64,000 nucleotides of DNA from positions 62,001-126,000 of the forward strand of contig CAJTXT010000001.1 in the NCBI GenBank assembly GCA_910583875.1, in the 5' to 3' direction. The position numbers and the translations under genes were made by a program. The notes below the pieces were generated by a model. The model was given only the letters and a program-made list of their open reading frames with translations. It searched no databases and was not told where the DNA came from. Numbering within the stretch: the first letter of the stretch is position 1; every line of letters starts with the position of its first letter. This DNA is from an uncultured Vampirovibrio sp. (lineage in GTDB: Bacteria > Cyanobacteriota > Vampirovibrionia > Gastranaerophilales > Gastranaerophilaceae). Shown piece by piece: positions 60,299-64,000 of the stretch.

Positions 60299-62419
60299 TT
60301 ATAAACTTGGTTCTTGCTCATCTACATATTCATCATCTGCTGCAGTATTTATATATCCTTGCACACACCAATCACATCCATTAGTATTTGAAAGATTAAT
60401 ATTAAATCCTGTTTTAGTTTTATTTTTCCACCCTTCAGCCTGATTTCCACTTAAAGTGCCGTTAACTTGAGGCGAAAAACTTATATTATAATCAGTATTT
60501 AACATTGGTTTTAATAATGTTACTTGTTGAGATGCCAAAATGTGACCAAATTGAATACAAAAATTATCTGAATATAATCTATAACCTTCACTTCCATTTG
60601 TATATTTTTCTACAACATACGGGAATTGGGCATTTGAACCGTCTTTATTGCACTTGTTGTTATTAAGATTTTCATATTGAGTATTAACAGCCGTTTCATC
60701 CGCCTTTTGCTCAATCATGCCGTAAATTTCACCCATCGGCAAAGTGAAGTTTTTGTTTCCTTCATCAAGAGTGTAATACATAGCTGAGCCATATTGAGAG
60801 TAGACATCTTGCACCCTGTCACGATACACCGCATCAACAATTTTTGACCCTGTTTTACTTAAGGTATAAGGAATTTCAATATTATTTATTACATCTACGC
60901 CAGTCTTATTACCGCTATATATAGTTTCTCCATTTACTTTTATATTAAAATATTTAAGATCAATTAAACCATTTCCGAAATACCATCCGCCTATTGATTG
61001 AGAACCTATTTTACCTGACGTTCCTGTTAAACAGCTTAAATTAACCTTGCCTTCATAATTCCCTGCTAATTCATCATTAACATAAAGTTTTAATACTTCA
61101 TTTTTATATGTTATCCTAATGATATATTCATCATTTATATTACCGCTATATGAAAGGCTTACTAATGATGTTGCACCGGGAATAGTAAAGTCTAATCTTA
61201 TAGTATTTTTTAAGTACCAAAATACCCTAAATAATGATGACTCACCATCATACCATCCAAATATTTGATTTTGCGGTGCAGTTGAAGTTGAAGACCCTTT
61301 AAATTTACAATTTATTTCTAATTCTTGAGGTTCACTTTCAAGTGCTGGTAATTTTATATAATTAGCTGTACTGAAACCTGAAGCTATTCCATTTTGAGTT
61401 ATATCTAAATCACCTATTACATTAAAATTTGATAAATTAAATGTTGAATGTGCATTGGTTTGTATATTTGCAAACGCTTCCTCATTTGTTAATAAATCCC
61501 CATTATTTTCTAACGCTGAAGAAGCGCGTAAATCATTATATGTAACATCAGATAACCCCTGTGCATGCTCTGCATAATATTTTGCGGAATATAATCCATT
61601 TTCAACAACACTATCTGATACAGCCCAATTTTTAGCACGTTGTATTGAATTAATCGAGGTTTGATACACTGTTTTTATCGTATCTATATTGCTTGCACAA
61701 ATATTAATATTGTTTTTATTTGAATTAAGAAGATTAATATTATCTTCATTTTCTGCAACAGAATTAATATTATCAATATCATTTCCAACAATATTAATAT
61801 TTGATATCGAATTGGCTACTTTATCAATATTGACTTTGTTCTCTAGAACTTGTGCTATATTATTAGGACCTTGAATATCTTCTGCAACACAATATAAAGC
61901 TTCATTTTGCTCTATAAATGTTTTTGCATTTTCAGCAATATTTGCAGCATTAACAGCCTTTACTTCGCTGGTTTTAATTTGATTAATCAGTTCATCCGGA
62001 GTATAATTTGCACCCTCTGATATTTTAACACTTCTATCTATCTTACGATTTAATACCTGCAAAATTCTTATAATATAATCAAAAGTCCATTCCAAAATAT
62101 TCAAATTAAAATAAGATGAATTTTTAAATTCACTTTCCTGCTTAATACTTAACGTAAGCATTAAAGAAATTTTTTCATCATTTCTTAAGACATTATAAGC
62201 AGAACTTTCTAACGGAAATATAATATAACTTCCATTTGGATTACCTATTTCATTTATTGAGTAATCAACACCAAGCGTTAATATTTTTGTTTCTTCTGAT
62301 TTATTTGTATACTGAACTATAAGTTCATTTTCATCTTCTATTAAGAAATCAAAATCAAATTTTTTAACAGATGAATTACCCGTATGATTATTTACGGGTA
62401 CAATTGATGATACAGTCAT
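60299..62419 (-). CDS. phage tail-fibre protein with laminin-G-like domain
   Basis: 706 residues. The N-terminus (MTVSSIVPVNNHTGNSSVKK, FDFDFLIEDENELIVQYTN, ILTLGVDYSI) resembles the T7-type tail-fibre attachment domain. A coiled-coil region follows with many Asn-rich repeats (INSVAENEDNINLLNSN). A concanavalin/laminin-G-like domain lies about 340-510 (LKYFNIKVNGETIYSGN), and the C-terminal part (FCIQFGH, NISFSPQVNG, NGCDWCVQG) is that of phage tail-tip receptor-binding ends. AAGGAG-type site precedes the ATG. Confidence 0.75.
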   Translation of the reverse strand: MTVSSIVPVNNHTGNSSVKKFDFDFLIEDENELIVQYTNKSEETKILTLGVDYSINEIGNPNGSYIIFPLESSAYNVLRNDEKISLMLTLSIKQESEFKNSSYFNLNILEWTFDYIIRILQVLNRKIDRSVKISEGANYTPDELINQIKTSEVKAVNAANIAENAKTFIEQNEALYCVAEDIQGPNNIAQVLENKVNIDKVANSISNINIVGNDIDNINSVAENEDNINLLNSNKNNINICASNIDTIKTVYQTSINSIQRAKNWAVSDSVVENGLYSAKYYAEHAQGLSDVTYNDLRASSALENNGDLLTNEEAFANIQTNAHSTFNLSNFNVIGDLDITQNGIASGFSTANYIKLPALESEPQELEINCKFKGSSTSTAPQNQIFGWYDGESSLFRVFWYLKNTIRLDFTIPGATSLVSLSYSGNINDEYIIRITYKNEVLKLYVNDELAGNYEGKVNLSCLTGTSGKIGSQSIGGWYFGNGLIDLKYFNIKVNGETIYSGNKTGVDVINNIEIPYTLSKTGSKIVDAVYRDRVQDVYSQYGSAMYYTLDEGNKNFTLPMGEIYGMIEQKADETAVNTQYENLNNNKCNKDGSNAQFPYVVEKYTNGSEGYRLYSDNFCIQFGHILASQQVTLLKPMLNTDYNISFSPQVNGTLSGNQAEGWKNKTKTGFNINLSNTNGCDWCVQGYINTAADDEYVDEQEPSL

Positions 62420-62429
62420 TATATTCTCC

Positions 62430-63809
62430 TTATTTACTTTCTTTTTTAAATCTTTCAGTTATAGCTTCAAAAATTTTATTGCGTTCTTTTATATCTGCTT
62501 CTTTATCATTTATTTTTTTGTATTCCGCTATTGAAGCTATCACAAGGTTAATAAACTCATATTTTTCTTCTTCGGTTTTAAGATTAATATTTTTCATAAT
62601 CTTAACTGCATAATTATAATCAGAATTTAATTTATAAAATTCTAAATTTTCTATCTTTTGAAGATTTATAAAAAAGTTATAATCATCTGCTGAAAAACAA
62701 TGTTGATAATTTGATATATCCTTTTCTTTATACATATCAATGTCTTCAAATACTTCAGCTAATAAATTAATAAATTGTTTTTTATCAGTTAATATATAAC
62801 CTTTCTTTTGAATTTGTTTAATATAATCTTTCTTACTTTTTATAGCTTCATTGCTCAAAGAAAAATCAATATACAAATAAGCCTTATTAACATCTTGAAC
62901 TATTATTTCATTGATTTCCTGCCAGTTTTTTATATTAGCTTCTTTTTCTTTTTGTTCATTTTCTTTTTTCTTTGAATTAGAAAAATCAGATAAATAACGT
63001 CTTACTGCATTTTCTGTTTCGGAATCTTTTATATTATTAATTTCTTTTTCTTGATCTTTTTTCGATAGATTATAAGAAAATAACTCTTTAGCAAAATTAT
63101 ATGCAACCACATTAATTTTCATTTCTTTTATTGAAGTTTCAAGTTTTTCTTTATCTTCTATGAATAAACTATCCTTATATTTTTCAAAGAAACGATATGC
63201 AGCTGCATCTTTATCTTCAATAAAAGCTTTGATAATAGAATAATAAAACTCCGATTTATATTGTTCTTTTCTATAATTAAAAATTTTGCTATTCCAATTT
63301 TCTTTTTCAGACATAAGTTTCAAAACAGATAATCCATTTTGAAAAGAAGATGAAATAACATTATCATTAGATTTATATAAAACGGCTCTTGATATTGAAG
63401 AAGTTATTGCATTTTCATAGGTTTCAATCTGCCAGCTGCTAAGTTCTTGCTGTTCATATAACTGCATTTGAACTTTTATAGCAGTAACTTTATCTTCTTT
63501 TATTTTATTTGCAATTATTTTTGAAGAACTATCTTCAAACTTAATTTCTGATACCTTTTCACTTATAAAATTATTTAGTTCAAGAGCAAATTTATCTGTT
63601 TTGTTTTCTATCTCTTTTCCCTTTAATGAATAAAATCCATTTTCTGAAAATAATATCTCTTTTTCCCATTCATCAATAATATTACTTAATTCTAAAATTT
63701 TAATTTTATCAAGATAATTATCAGTTAAGATATTTTCTTTATTTTGCGTAGATACAGGGATTTTTCGTATTGAAAAAGAGGTTATATCACTACTAAGCTT
63801 TTTTTCCAT
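62430..63809 (-). CDS. phage hypothetical coiled-coil protein
   Basis: 459 residues, Lys/Glu-rich and largely helical (SEKENWNSKIFNYRKEQYKSEFYYSI and others). No signal peptide or recognised domain. It lies between a 3'-truncated upstream gene, which it overlaps by 17 bp, and the tail-fibre gene (10-bp gap), so it belongs to the phage structural run, perhaps an internal virion or portal-linked protein. Function unknown. Confidence 0.6.
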   Translation of the reverse strand: MEKKLSSDITSFSIRKIPVSTQNKENILTDNYLDKIKILELSNIIDEWEKEILFSENGFYSLKGKEIENKTDKFALELNNFISEKVSEIKFEDSSSKIIANKIKEDKVTAIKVQMQLYEQQELSSWQIETYENAITSSISRAVLYKSNDNVISSSFQNGLSVLKLMSEKENWNSKIFNYRKEQYKSEFYYSIIKAFIEDKDAAAYRFFEKYKDSLFIEDKEKLETSIKEMKINVVAYNFAKELFSYNLSKKDQEKEINNIKDSETENAVRRYLSDFSNSKKKENEQKEKEANIKNWQEINEIIVQDVNKAYLYIDFSLSNEAIKSKKDYIKQIQKKGYILTDKKQFINLLAEVFEDIDMYKEKDISNYQHCFSADDYNFFINLQKIENLEFYKLNSDYNYAVKIMKNINLKTEEEKYEFINLVIASIAEYKKINDKEADIKERNKIFEAITERFKKESK

Positions 63810-64000
63810 TATTTACATCCTTATTCTTTGTCTTTTTCTTTTCGCTATAAGTTATATATAAATCTTCAATGTTGTTACTATTAGTTTTTATTGCACTAGT
63901 CCAAATAAGTTTTTGCCTAGATTTATAATTTTGTTTATTCCGAAAAGAATTCAATCCTGCATTAGCATATAATTTATCAGCTTGTTGAAAATAGCTTTCT
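63793..64000 (-). CDS. phage gene, C-terminal end only
   Basis: The frame enters from the right edge and ends at a TAG at 63793. The visible C-terminus is 69 residues (for example FQQADKLYANAGLNSFRNKQ and, at the end, KKKTKNKDVNNGKKA). It overlaps the 459-residue gene by 17 bp. The preserved overlap and open frame argue for a real gene cut by the window. Confidence 0.65.
   Translation of the reverse strand, partial: ESYFQQADKLYANAGLNSFRNKQNYKSRQKLIWTSAIKTNSNNIEDLYITYSEKKKTKNKDVNNGKKA

Overview
The window is AT-rich and its genes point to a fermentative, anaerobic, Gram-negative-type bacterium on the non-photosynthetic side of the cyanobacterial lineage (Melainabacteria/Vampirovibrionia, most likely a gut Gastranaerophilales). 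The reasons are: an ATP synthase operon in cyanobacterial order (a, c, b', b, delta, alpha, gamma, with a duplicated b subunit and no beta/epsilon genes beside it); outer-membrane traits (AsmA-like giant protein, KdsC-type phosphatase, secretin and type IV pilus/type II secretion parts); and anaerobic enzymes (HydE for [FeFe]-hydrogenase, pyruvate formate-lyase activase). The taxonomic call is inference from gene content, not a database result.

Layout. 1-2.7 kb: dapA (cut by the window edge) and asd of the lysine branch, a predicted small RNA, and a D-2-hydroxyacid dehydrogenase. 2.8-4.6 kb: an SGNH-like membrane protein and a possible papain-fold protein. 5.2-11.7 kb: minus-strand run recN, nadK, O-methyltransferase, beta-propeller protein, dnaJ, grpE. 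11.8-15.7 kb: a GNAT-like protein, then a GGDEF protein co-transcribed with two radical SAM proteins. 15.7-18.5 kb: a long hairpin element, a serine hydrolase with a class A beta-lactamase fold, and a dicarboxylate/glutamate symporter. 18.5-26.9 kb: AsmA-like protein and the ATP synthase genes. 27-34.3 kb: hydE, pflA, small regulators, an ORF6N protein, TspO, and nadD-yqeK-HAD, then a uridine-kinase-like protein, with dense palindromic repeats between them. 34.4-38.7 kb: a second long hairpin element, small unknown genes, a Tox-PL-type papain-fold protein with a structured leader, and envelope and regulatory genes. 38.8-44.6 kb: phosphohexomutase, a PC4-like protein, a second SGNH-like protein and priA. 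44.8-53.4 kb: tyrosine phosphatase, three tRNAs (Ile, Cys, Gly), a five-gene pilus/secretion cluster, mntP and rpsP. 53.7-57.1 kb: kdsC-like, a TPR protein and lysC. 57.2-64 kb: a Cys-rich small peptide with a TupA-like ATP-grasp protein, an XRE regulator, and a minus-strand block of phage tail-end genes that runs off the right edge.

Two non-coding features stand out. First, two copies of a 114-120 bp element (15738-15851 and 34407-34526) form 37-40 bp hairpins whose 40-nt tips are 37/40 identical. The arms differ between copies but remain self-complementary, and two of the three tip differences are a compensating base-pair change. In copy 2 a near-consensus promoter is placed so that transcription would begin in the outer part of the 5' arm. 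Second, a family of palindromes (stem cores ATTCCGAA, ATGCTGAA, ACCCTGAA and ATCCTGAA, each with its matching arm around a CTTG or TTTA loop) fills most long intergenic gaps, often as facing pairs and sometimes in tandem. The Tox-PL gene also has a predicted leader of about 265 nt with long-range pairing and an attenuator-like hairpin.
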